This document shows positions 51,365-61,609 of a DNA stretch of 63,075 nt, piece after piece. The position numbers and the translations under genes were made by a program. Location of the stretch: contig NZ_JACBFD010000026.1 in assembly GCF_013391405.1 (NCBI RefSeq), positions 1 to 63,075 on the forward strand, read 5' to 3'. The stretch's first letter is position 1, and each line of letters begins with the position of its first letter. The notes beneath the pieces were generated by a model that saw only the letters and a program-made list of their open reading frames with translations, made no database searches and was not told the DNA's origin. The DNA is from Staphylococcus sp. GSSP0090. Lineage in GTDB: Bacteria > Bacillota > Bacilli > Staphylococcales > Staphylococcaceae.

Positions 51365-52006
51365 ATGGAAGACACAATTATAACGATAAAAGCAGAGCAT
51401 ATAATTGAAAACGTAATCAATAAATCGAGGTTTATTGCACATATAAAACCTGTAACTTCCGAAGAAGAAGCGAAAGCATTTATTAATCAAGTGTCTACAA
51501 AACATCGTGAAGCAACGCATAATTGTTCTGCATATACCATTGGTGATCAAATGAATATACAAAAAGCCAATGACGATGGAGAGCCAAGCGGTACTGCTGG
51601 TGTACCAATGTTAGACATATTAAAAAAATTGGAAATACACAATGCTTGTGTAGTCGTAACACGTTATTTTGGTGGTATTAAATTAGGTGGTGGTGGCCTT
51701 ATTCGTGCGTATAGCGGCGCTGTTAGAGATGTTATTTATGATATCGGTCGTGTAGAATTAAGACCCGCTATGCCTACAAATGTAACCATTAATTATGATT
51801 TAACTGGAAAATTCGAATATGAACTTGAAAGCACACCTTATTTATTACGTGACCAGAGTTACACAGACAAAGTAAGTTACCAAATCGATGTTGTCGCGTC
51901 TGACTTTGATAACTTCATTGCCTTTTTAAATAGAACAACATCTGGTAATTATGATTTGGTAGAAGGTGACATTATCCGACTCCCTTTTGATATACCAACA
52001 GAATAA
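51365..52006 (+). CDS. YigZ/IMPACT family protein
   Basis: The 213-residue protein has the UPF0029 N-terminal domain with DDGEPSGTAGVPM (near 68-80), YFGGIKLGGGGLIRAYS (near 99-115) and a C-terminal DUF1949 domain from about residue 140. The family is linked to translation control (eukaryotic IMPACT), with no firm bacterial function. It is divergent from fakB1 and has a GGAGGCG site. It ends before the bidirectional terminator at 52188-52225. Confidence 0.92.
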   Translation: MEDTIITIKAEHIIENVINKSRFIAHIKPVTSEEEAKAFINQVSTKHREATHNCSAYTIGDQMNIQKANDDGEPSGTAGVPMLDILKKLEIHNACVVVTRYFGGIKLGGGGLIRAYSGAVRDVIYDIGRVELRPAMPTNVTINYDLTGKFEYELESTPYLLRDQSYTDKVSYQIDVVASDFDNFIAFLNRTTSGNYDLVEGDIIRLPFDIPTE

Positions 52007-52251
52007 ATCAAAAGCTATATGGCTTATTTTGTTATCAGTTAAACGAAGCTAAGCATATTGAACATTGCAGCGAAAACATTTTAATAATTTATTCATGTTC
52101 ATCTATGGATGATACTCATATCAAGCAAAATATAAAATTACACAAACCCTACCCCACAAACAAATGTAACGGGGTTGTCATTAACTTAAAACGGACAAGC
52201 CAGTAATCACTGACTTGTCCGTTTTATAGCTTCATCCTTATATCGCTATCT
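52007..52251. other. Convergent intergenic region with terminator
   Basis: This gap holds a weak inverted repeat (ACCCC...GGGGT, about 52150-52175) and a strong terminator at 52188-52225. No gene is seen. Confidence 0.5.
52188..52225. terminator. Bidirectional terminator (yigZ / tagO)
   Basis: AAAACGGACAAG-C-CAGT pairs with ACTG-A-CTTGTCCGTTTT around AATC. A- and T-tracts lie on the two sides. Confidence 0.92.
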
Positions 52252-53310
52252 CTACTCATCTTTATTGTTGTGTTCTTTATTTTCTATTAACTTCAATAAT
52301 GGTCTATAATCATCATCGATAAGCCCTGTGAATTCTACAATTAATTCAATTGTAATAAAAATGAGTATGAGCATCATAAACACGCCCCAAGGTTGGGATA
52401 AGTATAATATTATACTCGAAAGACTGAACAGTATCGCAATGGAATAGATCAACAATACAGTTTGTCGATGCGAATACCCTAATTCTAAAAATTTATGATG
52501 TAAATGAGACTTATCTGCCTGCATAATATGTTGCCCTTTCTTCACGCGTCGTATCATAGCAAACAATGTATCAATAAATGGTACCGCTAGAATGACAATT
52601 GGGAAGAACAAGGACACAAATGTAATATTTTTAAAGCCGAGCAACGATAGAAATCCTACAATAAATCCAACTAATAATGCACCACTATCACCTAAGAAGA
52701 TTTTTGCTGGATGAAAATTGAAGAATAAAAATCCTAAAAGTGCGCCAATTAACACACTACATATCATGATAATAAATATATTAGCTTGTAATATTGCTAT
52801 AAAGCCGATCGTCATCAGTGCAATCATTGAAACCCCTGATGCTAGGCCATCTAATCCATCAATCAAATTGATCGCATTCGTAATGGCAACTATCCAAATA
52901 ACCGTGATTGGAATACCAAATATACCAAAATGTATCGTCGGACCAATAGGTAATGAAATAAAGTCAATCGTAACACCATAGTAAACAACGACTAAAGCCG
53001 CAATTACTTGGCCTAATAATTTCATAATTGGTTTCAAGTCATAGATATCATCTATAAGACCAACCAAATAGATTAATACAGATCCAATAACAAGAGGTTT
53101 AACCTCAGTTTCTATAGGATGTCCAAGCCAAATTCCAACTAAAAACGATAAGAGTATCACAGTTCCACCAAGTACTGAAATAGGTTTAGTATGTACCTTT
53201 CTAAAATTCGGTTGATCTACAATGCCTAATTTATGCGAAACTTTTATGACTATTGGTGTAAGTATTAAACTGACTATCATTGAAAAAATGATTAATAATA
53301 ATGTATACAT
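52252..53310 (-). CDS. tagO: Undecaprenyl-phosphate GlcNAc-1-phosphate transferase
   Basis: The ATG at 53310 (MYTLLLIIFSMIVSLILTPI) follows GAAGGTG; an earlier in-frame start at 53355 lies upstream of it. The 352-residue protein has about eleven hydrophobic helices and the catalytic loops of the WecA/MraY family: GLIDDIYDLKP near 100, NLIDGLDGLASG and the HxxH-like loop KSHLHHKFLELG. TagO (TarO) starts wall teichoic acid synthesis by putting GlcNAc-1-phosphate on the lipid carrier. From context this is the staphylococcal tagO between fakB1 and gdpS. Confidence 0.93.
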   Translation of the reverse strand: MYTLLLIIFSMIVSLILTPIVIKVSHKLGIVDQPNFRKVHTKPISVLGGTVILLSFLVGIWLGHPIETEVKPLVIGSVLIYLVGLIDDIYDLKPIMKLLGQVIAALVVVYYGVTIDFISLPIGPTIHFGIFGIPITVIWIVAITNAINLIDGLDGLASGVSMIALMTIGFIAILQANIFIIMICSVLIGALLGFLFFNFHPAKIFLGDSGALLVGFIVGFLSLLGFKNITFVSLFFPIVILAVPFIDTLFAMIRRVKKGQHIMQADKSHLHHKFLELGYSHRQTVLLIYSIAILFSLSSIILYLSQPWGVFMMLILIFITIELIVEFTGLIDDDYRPLLKLIENKEHNNKDE

Positions 53311-53704
53311 CAGTTCACCTTCATTAATATGGTTCTTTATTATTTTAAATTTCAAATCTTATGTTGAAAATATTTGCTTCATTAAATTGTGTATTTATTT
53401 TTCAAATGACGATTCTAGTACTTCTTCTCAAAACCATCATCTTCTTACACAATTGATAATTTACATAACTTTATAATACCTTATACGCTTTTACTTATAC
53501 AACTAGAAGTGCGATAATAAATGCGTTATATATAGAAAAATTAATTATTTAGTCAATTTTAGTGAATTTTTAATTATTCACTAAAAAATTATTTTAACAT
53601 GAATATTAACTGAATGTTAGAATTTTCTATTCAGCGCATGATGACAAATTGTAAGTTTTCACTTACAATAACTAAGTGTTTAGTTAAAGGAGTGTAAAGT
53701 AAAA
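53311..53704. other. Promoter region between tagO and gdpS with paired hairpins
   Basis: This 394-base divergent gap holds no gene. Two perfect 7-bp hairpins lie next to each other at 53649-53668 (TTGTAAG/CTTACAA) and 53669-53686 (TAACTAA/TTAGTTA). The second ends directly at the gdpS Shine-Dalgarno. Confidence 0.7.
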
Positions 53705-54775
53705 ATGTTTGAAGCTATTATCTATAATATTTCTGTTACTGTAGCTGGGATTTATTTATTCCACCGTCTACAATACTCAGAAAATAGAATTATGGTATTT
53801 TCAAAAGAATATGTCACTGTTTTAATGACGATTGTAGCGCTCTTACTATCTGCGTATCCTGTCCCGATATTCAATGAGTATACACTCTATTTATCCTTTG
53901 TTCCCATCCTATTCTTAGGTAGGTATACGAATATGTTTTACACTGTTCTATCTGCCTTCATTGTCGGTTTAGTCAATGTACTGATTGGGGATTATACAAT
54001 AATCACTGCTATGATATTTATCGTTATTGCAGGCATTATTGGTGCGATAGGTCCATTCTTAAAACAAAGTGATATTATTTCATTGCAAATACTAAATGTC
54101 ATTGCATTAGTTATTTTTGCAATTTTATCATTAATTAGTCCATATTACGAAATTACAGAAGTCTTATTTTTAATACCTATTTCATTTGTTCTAACCATAA
54201 CATCATCTATTACCTTTGTGGATATCTGGCATTTCTTCTCATTAGTTAATCGCTATGAGAATGAAGATAAAGTGGATTATTTAACGGGATTAGGCAATGT
54301 TAAAGAATTTGATAGACATTTAAATGAAACTGCACGTATTTCTGAAGAAAATAACCAAAGTTTAGGTTTATTACTGATTGATATCGACGGTTTCAAAGAT
54401 GTTAATGATATGTATTCACATAAATCTGGTGACGCTGTACTAAGACAAGTGGCTCAATTACTTAAAAACTATGTGCCACAGCAGTTTAGTATCTATCGTA
54501 ATGGTGGCGAAGAATTTTCCATTGTTTTGTATGATTATACTTTAGATCAATGTGTAAAATTAAGTGAAAGTATTCGCGGCGGTGTAGAACAATCTACTTT
54601 CCATTTACCTAATAAAGAAGTCATTAAATTATCTGTATCCATTGGTATTGGATACCTTACAACGGATGATTACAAATCACAACGCAAAGTATTTAAAATT
54701 GCAGATGATATGTTGCATATGGCGAAAAACGAAGGACGTAACCAAGTCATGTTTAACCCAATTGTTAAATTTTAG
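53705..54775 (+). CDS. gdpS: GGDEF-domain membrane protein GdpS
   Basis: The 356-residue protein has about six membrane helices in its first 180 residues and a C-terminal GGDEF domain starting at DYLTGLGN (191-198), with the signature written GGEEF at 267-271. There is no RxxD inhibitory site in front of it. In S. aureus and S. epidermidis the orthologue promotes biofilm and virulence gene expression without making cyclic di-GMP. It is the only GGDEF protein with a conserved signature in many staphylococci. Its AAGGAG site is unusually far (12 bases) from the ATG and next to a hairpin. Confidence 0.93.
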   Translation: MFEAIIYNISVTVAGIYLFHRLQYSENRIMVFSKEYVTVLMTIVALLLSAYPVPIFNEYTLYLSFVPILFLGRYTNMFYTVLSAFIVGLVNVLIGDYTIITAMIFIVIAGIIGAIGPFLKQSDIISLQILNVIALVIFAILSLISPYYEITEVLFLIPISFVLTITSSITFVDIWHFFSLVNRYENEDKVDYLTGLGNVKEFDRHLNETARISEENNQSLGLLLIDIDGFKDVNDMYSHKSGDAVLRQVAQLLKNYVPQQFSIYRNGGEEFSIVLYDYTLDQCVKLSESIRGGVEQSTFHLPNKEVIKLSVSIGIGYLTTDDYKSQRKVFKIADDMLHMAKNEGRNQVMFNPIVKF

Positions 54776-55179
54776 TGAGTGAGACAGACAGAAATCAAAA
54801 TTACTAATTGATATTTCACAGTCATACCTATGCAATTAAGGCAAGGATGACTAAGGTACTGTTTACTTAAACTACGCCGATGCATAAGAAGAAAGAAACC
54901 GAGACATATAACTTTATGTCTCGGTTTTTTTCGTCAAAACAAAGTACACTCTCTTGTTCTGCTAACATACGCATGACATATCACGATTTATCCACATCTA
55001 TCGATAATTTCAAATAAAACTTTACTTAAAACACTGAATTAGTATAGTAATGAAAATGAGTTTGTTACAATATATAATGTTATATTAAACATTAACAGCG
55101 TAAGATACACTATTGAAAGTTTCTATTCGACAATGTAAACTTTCAATTGTTCTATAAACAATTCAGGAGGTGCAAAGCT
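54776..55179. other. Intergenic region: decayed repeat and terminator
   Basis: This 404-base gap holds a degenerate GTGGGAC-type sequence (54775-54825), a GGCAAGGATGACTA block shared with the region downstream of eno, and the forward terminator at 54896-54931. The rest contains the promoter side of the ThrE-like genes. Confidence 0.55.
54896..54931 (+). terminator. Terminator after gdpS
   Basis: AAACCGAGACATA-TAACT-TTATGTCTCGGTTT is followed by TTTTT on the forward strand. It lies about 120 bases past the gdpS stop. Confidence 0.9.
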
Positions 55180-55941
55180 ATGTCAGATTCAATTACGATT
55201 ATTGATGAGGATAAAGTCATTGATGTCGTATTAATCGCAGGCAGAATTTTACTAGAAAGTGGTGCTGAAACATATCGCGTCGAAGATACAATGACAAGAA
55301 TCGCTGCAAGTTATGGTTTAGATGATACATATAGCTTTGTAACATCAACTGCAATTATTTTTTCGTTGAATAACCGTACAAATACACGCCTCATACGGAT
55401 TCGTGAACGTACAACAGACTTAGAAAAAATTGCATTAACGAATAGTTTGTCACGTAAAATATCTAGTAATAAATTAGATATTGATCAAGCAAAATCTGAA
55501 CTTATACATTTACATCATGCTTCCTTACAGTATTCATCCATTACAAATTTTGTTGCGGCAGCCATCGCCTGTGGTTTTTTCCTATTCATGTTCGGTGGCG
55601 TTATTAATGATTTTATTTTTGCAATTATTGCTGGTGCTGGTGCCTTTTTAACATTCAGCTATGTACAACGTTATATACAGATTAAATTCTTTTCTGAATT
55701 TATAAGCGCCGCTGTTGTGATAACGATAGCCGCTTTCTTTACCAAAATAGGCTGGGCGCATAATCAAGATATTATCACTATTGCTGGTGTCATGCCCTTA
55801 GTACCAGGTATATTGATTACTAACGCTATCCGTGATCTAATGGCTGGAGAATTGCTCGCAGGAATGTCACGTGGTGTTGAAGCTGCACTAACTTCATTTG
55901 CAATTGGTGCCGGCGTTGCCATCGTTTTATTAATATTTTAA
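55180..55941 (+). CDS. Threonine/serine exporter family, large subunit (ThrE domain)
   Basis: The ATG at 55180 follows AGGAGGTG by seven bases; a longer frame from 55147 has no site. The 253-residue protein has a soluble N-terminal half (with LESGAETYRVEDTM near residues 26-39, the ThrE signature) and about five membrane helices from residue 125. Together with the next gene it matches the split form of ThrE/YjjP-YjjB exporters, proposed to export threonine, serine or, in E. coli, succinate. The small partner starts 15 bases later. Confidence 0.9.
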   Translation: MSDSITIIDEDKVIDVVLIAGRILLESGAETYRVEDTMTRIAASYGLDDTYSFVTSTAIIFSLNNRTNTRLIRIRERTTDLEKIALTNSLSRKISSNKLDIDQAKSELIHLHHASLQYSSITNFVAAAIACGFFLFMFGGVINDFIFAIIAGAGAFLTFSYVQRYIQIKFFSEFISAAVVITIAAFFTKIGWAHNQDIITIAGVMPLVPGILITNAIRDLMAGELLAGMSRGVEAALTSFAIGAGVAIVLLIF

Positions 55942-55956
55942 AAAAGGAGTGCTTAC

Positions 55957-56457
55957 ATGGCCATTGTATATTATTTATCACAATTTATGATTAGTTTTCT
56001 TGCAACCATGCTATTTTCAATTCTATTCAATGCACCGAGACGTCTCCTGTTAGCATGTGGCTTTGTTGGCGCAATGGGATGGATTATTTATAAATTGTCC
56101 TTCGACGCTGATTTAGGTAAAGTATTAGCGTCGTTTCTAGGTAGTTTTATTTTAGCAATTATGAGTCATGTCATGAGCCGACGCTATAAACGTCCTGTCA
56201 TTATCTTTATCGTACCAGGTATTATTCCTCTGGTTCCTGGTGGTTTAGCTTATGAAGCAACACGTTTTCTTGTCAGCAATCAATATACACATGCCGTGAA
56301 CACTTTTCTCGAGGTTACTTTAATATCTGGCGCGATTGCTTTCGGTATTTTATGTGCTGAAATCATCTATTATATCTATACGCGTATTAAGCAGCATTAT
56401 GGTAAAATGAATGGTAAAACATATAAAAAATCTTATAATATGAATAATAGAGCTTAA
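55957..56457 (+). CDS. Threonine/serine exporter family, small subunit (ThrE_2)
   Basis: The 166-residue protein has about four or five hydrophobic helices, with [20 protein letters not shown] near 87-106 as the ThrE_2/DUF3815 signature (compare VMPLVPGILITNAIRD in the partner). It is preceded by AAAAAAGGAG and follows its partner by 15 bases, so the two should form one transporter. The C-terminus is basic. It is followed closely by pepT, with no terminator between. Confidence 0.9.
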   Translation: MAIVYYLSQFMISFLATMLFSILFNAPRRLLLACGFVGAMGWIIYKLSFDADLGKVLASFLGSFILAIMSHVMSRRYKRPVIIFIVPGIIPLVPGGLAYEATRFLVSNQYTHAVNTFLEVTLISGAIAFGILCAEIIYYIYTRIKQHYGKMNGKTYKKSYNMNNRA

Positions 56458-56470
56458 GGGGATGTTTTTA

Positions 56471-57703
56471 ATGAAACAAGACTTAATTGATCGTCTTACT
56501 AGATATGTAACAATCGATACACAATCCAATCCAGAATCTGCAACAACGCCTTCAACTGAGAAACAATGGGATTTATTAAATTTATTAAATGATGAATTGA
56601 CTGATTTGGGACTAGAAACAGATATTGACGAACAAGGTTATTTATTTGCCACATTAGACAGTAACGTAGACTTTGATTTACCAACTGTCGGATTTTTGGC
56701 ACATGTTGATACATCACCCGATTTCAATGCAACTCATGTAAATCCTCAAATTATTGAAAATTATGATGGTACGCCAATCCAATTAGGAAAGACAAAACGA
56801 ACATTAAGTCAAGATGTATTCCCTGCTATGAAGAACGTTGAAGGTCATACTTTAATGATTACAGACGGAACTTCCTTGTTAGGTGCTGACGATAAAGCTG
56901 GTGTCGTTGAAATTATGGAAGCGTTGAAATACTTAACTTCCCATCCTGAAATTAAACACGGTAAAATTCGTGTGGCGTTCACACCCGATGAAGAAATCGG
57001 CAGAGGTCCACATCAATTTGATGTCGAACGTTTTAATGCTGATTTCGCATATACTATGGATGGTAGTGAGTATGGAGAATTACAATATGAAAGCTTTAAT
57101 GCTGCAGAAGCTATCGTGACATGTCATGGCGTGAATGTTCATCCGGGTTCAGCGAAAGATGCTATGATCAATGCTGTTTTATTAGGCCAACAATTCAATG
57201 CATTATTACCACAAAATGAAGTTCCTGAAAGAACAGAAGGTTATGAAGGATTTTATCATTTAATGAAAATTAATGGCGATGTTGAAAAAACAACCTTACA
57301 ATACATTATACGTGATCATGATAGAAACGAATTTGAATTACGTAAAAAACGTCTCGTTGAAATTAAAAATGATATAAACTCACATTTCGAAGATGAACCA
57401 ATTGAAGTAGAAATCAATGATCAATATTACAATATGGGCGAAAAAATCGAACCAAATCCACATGTGATTGATATACCTAAACGCGTTTTCGAAAGATTAG
57501 GTATTCCTGCAAATACTGCACCCATTCGTGGCGGTACAGATGGTTCTCAACTTTCGTATATGGGACTACCTACGCCGAATATTTTTACAGGTTGTGACAA
57601 TTTCCATGGCCCATACGAATACGCATCTATCGATGTCATGGAAAAAGCTGTGCAGGTCGTAATCGGTATTGCTGAAGAAGTCGTCAATACTTACAATAAG
57701 TAA
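56471..57703 (+). CDS. pepT: Peptidase T (tripeptide aminopeptidase)
   Basis: The ATG at 56471 ([20 protein letters not shown]) follows AAGGGGATG; an ATG three codons earlier directly abuts the site. The 410-residue M20B zinc peptidase has HVDTSPDF (first metal histidine), [19 protein letters not shown] with the catalytic glutamate, and GGTDGSQLS near the C-terminus. It cleaves the N-terminal residue of tripeptides in the cytoplasm. It is 13 bases after the ThrE-like small subunit, so peptide breakdown and amino acid export may be co-expressed. A bidirectional terminator follows. Confidence 0.97.
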   Translation: MKQDLIDRLTRYVTIDTQSNPESATTPSTEKQWDLLNLLNDELTDLGLETDIDEQGYLFATLDSNVDFDLPTVGFLAHVDTSPDFNATHVNPQIIENYDGTPIQLGKTKRTLSQDVFPAMKNVEGHTLMITDGTSLLGADDKAGVVEIMEALKYLTSHPEIKHGKIRVAFTPDEEIGRGPHQFDVERFNADFAYTMDGSEYGELQYESFNAAEAIVTCHGVNVHPGSAKDAMINAVLLGQQFNALLPQNEVPERTEGYEGFYHLMKINGDVEKTTLQYIIRDHDRNEFELRKKRLVEIKNDINSHFEDEPIEVEINDQYYNMGEKIEPNPHVIDIPKRVFERLGIPANTAPIRGGTDGSQLSYMGLPTPNIFTGCDNFHGPYEYASIDVMEKAVQVVIGIAEEVVNTYNK

Positions 57704-57759
57704 CACTAAAAGTAGTTGTTTTTACTTTTAAACTTGTAGCACCTATGACACAAATATAA

Positions 57760-57796
57760 AAATAGAGCTAATCCATATCGGATTAGCTCTATTTTT
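57760..57796. terminator. Bidirectional terminator (pepT / glycerate kinase)
   Basis: AAATAGAGCTAATCC-ATATC-GGATTAGCTCTATTT forms a 15-bp perfect stem with T-tract following on the forward strand and A-rich sequence before it. Confidence 0.92.
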
Positions 57797-57933
57797 ATTA
57801 CTTTGAACATGCCCACATATCTAAAATATACATCCTGTCAGTATACTTCCCATTATGGCATTAATTATTGATTAAATTGCTATAAATGGTAGTTTATATA
57901 TCTTAAAATAAGATACGCTTGTTTCGCTTTGCT

Positions 57934-59055
57934 TTAATTTGTACTAAATTGTGTTTTCAGTAATTTAATAGCTTGTACTGTATAATGTCTAATTTGTATA
58001 CCCATTTTGAAATCAGTAAAGCTTTCAGGCATTTCAATAAATGTATTAAACATTGATGTAACACCCATAGATTCGAATAAATCGAATTTATCTGGTGTTG
58101 CGCAAATTGCAATCGATGGTTTGTCATACTTAGTAGCTAATTCTGCAAGACGAACCGTTGTAGTTTCTAATATTTGATCTTCTTCATTGACGCCTTCACC
58201 GAAAATAATAAGATCTGCTTGTTTAATTAAAGCATCTAAATGTGTTATTTGGTCAACTAACTCATGACTGGTCATTATCTCTGCATCGTAAAGTGCATTG
58301 AGCACTGCTGCAATACCACCGCCTGCACCGCCTCTGTGAATAGGTCCAAGCGCAAGTTTAAGCTCACTCTTAAATATTTCACTTAAATACCAAATTAAAT
58401 TATCAATTTCTGCTGCATTTTCTCTACTCAAACCATAAGTTTCATAGGTTTGCATAATTTCACTGTGTTTACCATATAATTTACTGTCAAAATCTGACAT
58501 TACTTGAAAACGAACATTATTTAATTTTGAATTTAATGCAGAAGTATCTATTTTCCGAATATATTTCAGCATGCGACTACCCTGACGCATATCAACTTCT
58601 TGCGCTTCATCATCATAAAATTTAGCACCTAACGCTTGTAACATACCTGCACCACCATCAAAACTTGCAATACCACCTAATGATATAACAATATGATCAG
58701 CATCATTATCCAGTGCATCTGCAACGATTTCACCCATGCCAAAACTCGTACGTTCATTTATCGGTTTTTGACCATTTAAAAATAAATTACCTTCTATTAC
58801 AGTCATACCACTGTCAGTAATACCATAAATAGCTTCTACTTCATTCATATCTGCATCATGTGTAGGTACTCTATATTTCGTACCAGATTGCCATAAAAAG
58901 ACTGAATCCATTAATTCATGACGACCATTAAACAATGGCACTTGAACGATATCTGCTTTCTCAATTTGGCTTGCTACCGCTTCTTCCACATAACGATTGG
59001 CTTGGTAACTCGAAATAATTCCATTAAATTCATCCATCGCCACTAAAACTTTCAT
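57934..59055 (-). CDS. Glycerate kinase (GlxK/GarK type)
   Basis: The 373-residue protein belongs to the glycerate kinase type I family, starting MKVLVAMDEFNGIISSYQAN, in place of the family's more usual MKIVIAPDSFKGSLSA. It has GMGEIVADALD and SLGGIASFDGGAGMLQALGA in the middle and IFGEGVNEEDQILETTTVRL near 285. These fit the ATP and glycerate sites. It phosphorylates glycerate to 2- or 3-phosphoglycerate, feeding glycolysis. It lies alone between two terminators. The N-terminal motif differs enough that the exact substrate is not certain. Confidence 0.82.
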   Translation of the reverse strand: MKVLVAMDEFNGIISSYQANRYVEEAVASQIEKADIVQVPLFNGRHELMDSVFLWQSGTKYRVPTHDADMNEVEAIYGITDSGMTVIEGNLFLNGQKPINERTSFGMGEIVADALDNDADHIVISLGGIASFDGGAGMLQALGAKFYDDEAQEVDMRQGSRMLKYIRKIDTSALNSKLNNVRFQVMSDFDSKLYGKHSEIMQTYETYGLSRENAAEIDNLIWYLSEIFKSELKLALGPIHRGGAGGGIAAVLNALYDAEIMTSHELVDQITHLDALIKQADLIIFGEGVNEEDQILETTTVRLAELATKYDKPSIAICATPDKFDLFESMGVTSMFNTFIEMPESFTDFKMGIQIRHYTVQAIKLLKTQFSTN

Positions 59056-59429
59056 ATTGTCACCTCAAGTATTTTATCAATTCATTTATTTATTTTTGTA
59101 TAATGAAACATAAACTATTATAAAGTCATTTTCAATCAGACTGAACCACAACAATATGTCGACTCAATTAAGCACATAATCAATGGACAATATATGTTTG
59201 AAATCGTCTATGAACACTATATAGAAAATGATGTGTATCCTATGCTCACTATCTATATCTATAAGTAGCCATACATAGTTATTCCCAATAAAGTAGTAGT
59301 CTATATTTCATATTCAACTATTTATTATACATGTCAGATGAACATTTTTCACATTATAAGAAACGCTTGCTAATCACTTTCATTTAGAGAAGCGGTTAAC
59401 AAGCGTTTTTTTGCATATTCTGTTATGTT
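59056..59429. other. Intergenic region between glycerate kinase and ytxJ
   Basis: This 374-base gap holds the glycerate kinase promoter side and, at its right end, the terminator at 59361-59408. No gene is supported. Confidence 0.5.
59361..59408. terminator. Terminator after ytxJ
   Basis: AAACGCTTG-C-TAA pairs with TTA-A-CAAGCGTTT around a loop of about 20 bases. It is followed by T on the forward strand, and on the reverse strand by CTTATAATG, so it is stronger in the forward sense. Confidence 0.65.
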
Positions 59430-59750
59430 TTACTCTTCAGCGTTCGCTAAAGTCGTAACGTTTATATCACTGTGACTCGCATTCCAAATCGCCTGTCCCT
59501 TAACAAAATAAAATGCTTGTGGCGATTCATGTTTTACATTTGTTTTTTCTTCTATATAATTCGATAAGTCTCTTTCTTGTTGCACAATTAAATAATAACC
59601 ATCCATATCACGTTCATATAAGAATTTATTAAATTGATCCATTGCATTTGCTGAAATTGGGCACGTTTCACTGTGCTTCAATACAAATACATAATTATTT
59701 TCTTTTATAATTTGCTCAAACTGGTCAATCGAACTCAGCTTTATAGCCAT
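59430..59750 (-). CDS. ytxJ: Bacillithiol system redox protein YtxJ
   Basis: The ATG at 59750 (MAIKLSSIDQFEQIIKENNY) lies six bases after GAGGTG; a GTG three codons earlier overlaps the site. The 106-residue thioredoxin-like protein has the motif TCPIS near residue 30, the single-cysteine active site of YtxJ (CxxS). It is proposed to remove bacillithiol from proteins (monothiol bacilliredoxin). It stands alone, upstream of the lipoprotein gene on the same strand. Confidence 0.9.
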   Translation of the reverse strand: MAIKLSSIDQFEQIIKENNYVFVLKHSETCPISANAMDQFNKFLYERDMDGYYLIVQQERDLSNYIEEKTNVKHESPQAFYFVKGQAIWNASHSDINVTTLANAEE

Positions 59751-59904
59751 TCTATTCACCTCTAAAAATATTTAACACACCCTATTTGTTTCAAAAAGTG
59801 TGAAATCTCCACGATATACTTATATCATTGTTTCCAATTATACACAATACTCTTTTTATTGTTAACCGTTTATTTAAAATTTTATAACAATACAAATTTC
59901 TTTG

Positions 59905-60798
59905 TTAATTATAGTCTTCTTTTATATTGTTATATTGTTTATCAAATACAGCATCATATTTTTCTAAATCTTCACTTTCTTTAGGTAACGTTTTATGATC
60001 TATTTTTGATAACGCATCACTAATATCAATCGTTTCTACTCGAGTTTCATAATAATTTTGTAAGCTATAATACATCTCAATCGCATTTTTACGTGCGCTA
60101 TTCACGTAGTTATTTGTAATTTCAGCTTTGTTTAAATCTTTAATTTGTTTATTGATTAAAGGCATAATTTCTCCTTCAATCGATTGCTTGACTTTAGCCG
60201 AATCTGTTGAATCTGACTCTTTTTCTGCTGTATGTCTAAGGTCTTTGTTGTTTTCTTCTAATTTATGTTTGAAATTGTTAACATCTGTATGTGCACCTGC
60301 ATCATTCGCATCTTTCATATGCGCTTCAACTTGAGATCTACTCTTCTCAAATAACTTCGTATATTCTAAAATATCTTCATTTGCTTTAATTGCTTGGTTG
60401 CATAAATCAACAAATAATTTCAACTCATTAATGGCTGCTTTCTTATCTTTAATGGCCTTTAAATAAGAAGATTTTAAGTCCTTCGTTTCTTCAGATTCTG
60501 CTGGTAATTTTTTAGCTGTTGCTTCGTATTTCTCTAATTTAGGAATTAATTTACGATTAATGTTATTTTGCAAATCATTAAACGCTTTTTTATCCTTATC
60601 TGTCATGTCATGCTTACTTAAATCATCTAATTGTTTCAATGAAATATCATCCATCACATGATTAAGCTCTTTTTCCTTATTTTTCACATCATTAAGCGAG
60701 CTGTCAAAATCTTTAAATTCATTAGCCCCCTCATTACCGCATGCACCAAGGGTCATTACAAAGCCAAACAATAAAACAATGCAAAGTAATTTTTTCAT
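59905..60798 (-). CDS. EMYY-motif lipoprotein (YkyA-like)
   Basis: The ATG at 60798 follows AAGGAG by eight bases; a longer in-frame start six codons earlier lies before the site. The 297-residue protein starts MKKLLCIVLLFGFVMTLGAC, with a type II signal peptide and lipobox LGAC. It is then largely alpha-helical and charged, with coiled-coil-like stretches and the motif EMYYSLQNYYE near residue 240 that names the family. The protein should be lipid-anchored by Lgt (33661-34497). Function unknown; YkyA-family proteins are thought to bind the cell wall. Confidence 0.88.
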   Translation of the reverse strand: MKKLLCIVLLFGFVMTLGACGNEGANEFKDFDSSLNDVKNKEKELNHVMDDISLKQLDDLSKHDMTDKDKKAFNDLQNNINRKLIPKLEKYEATAKKLPAESEETKDLKSSYLKAIKDKKAAINELKLFVDLCNQAIKANEDILEYTKLFEKSRSQVEAHMKDANDAGAHTDVNNFKHKLEENNKDLRHTAEKESDSTDSAKVKQSIEGEIMPLINKQIKDLNKAEITNNYVNSARKNAIEMYYSLQNYYETRVETIDISDALSKIDHKTLPKESEDLEKYDAVFDKQYNNIKEDYN

Positions 60799-60925
60799 TT
60801 CTGCACTCCTTGTCATTCAGTATTATACAGAAACTTATTTAACTTGAAAATAATATGTGATATATTATTTCAGAATTTACAGTTTAACAGTTATATCATT
60901 ATAAAAAAAGGAGTAGACAACCTAT

Positions 60926-61444
60926 ATGCATTCACACATCCAAGACTTAATTGCTGAAGATAAGGATCATTATTTTGCACATCAATATCAAACTTTGAAA
61001 AAAATGCTTTTCAACCTGCTAGATACGCCTGTTAAAACAACACTTCATATCGGTGGCACATCTCATTTCAATTATATGACTGAACCCATTTTAGATATAT
61101 TAGTCGGCGTGGATAATTTACATGATATTACCGCTTTAGATGAAAAACGCTTGAACTATGAAGGGTTTTATCGGTTACACCACGCATACAAGAAAAAAGT
61201 CATCATGGCACAATTTAATAATTTAATAGATCTAAAACAGACGACACGTTTACATATTATTCAAAAAGATTCTAGCTTATACCGATCATATATTGAAACA
61301 CATCACCAACTAACGCATAATCAACATGTTGCTAACTATTTTGGCGCTCAGAAAGTGAAATTAGCTAATGATGTTAAAACCATACGTGCATATGAAAATC
61401 AGAAACAACACTTATTTGATACGTTGGTTGATACTGTAAGTTAA
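60926..61444 (+). CDS. GrpB-like nucleotidyltransferase-fold protein
   Basis: The 172-residue protein has the pattern TLHIGGTSHFNYMTEPILDI then LVGVDNL (residues 39-66), matching the GrpB/UPF0157 nucleotidyltransferase core, where glycine-serine/threonine and an aspartate follow a hydrophobic strand. The rest (HHAYKKKVIMAQFNNL, RLHIIQKDS) agrees with the family's second half. Substrate unknown. It has AAAGGAG about 12 bases before the ATG. It is divergent from the lipoprotein and upstream of murB. Confidence 0.75.
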   Translation: MHSHIQDLIAEDKDHYFAHQYQTLKKMLFNLLDTPVKTTLHIGGTSHFNYMTEPILDILVGVDNLHDITALDEKRLNYEGFYRLHHAYKKKVIMAQFNNLIDLKQTTRLHIIQKDSSLYRSYIETHHQLTHNQHVANYFGAQKVKLANDVKTIRAYENQKQHLFDTLVDTVS

Positions 61445-61567
61445 TTTAACCTAAATTTAGATTATCAAACATGTATCTATACTTTTGTTCACCGTACGAT
61501 TTTCATCATATAAATAATAATACTAAATTAATGACCATAGTATTTAGCAATGACGTCAAATCATTGG

Positions 61568-61573
61568 TATAAT
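61568..61573 (+). promoter_or_regulatory. Extended -10 element of murB
   Basis: TTGGTATAATG contains TG-G-TATAAT, an extended -10 consensus, 37 bases before the murB start. A clear -35 is absent, as is usual for extended -10 promoters. Confidence 0.7.
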
Positions 61574-61609
61574 GAATAAATGAATTCAATAGGAAAGGAT
61601 GTTCTATAA

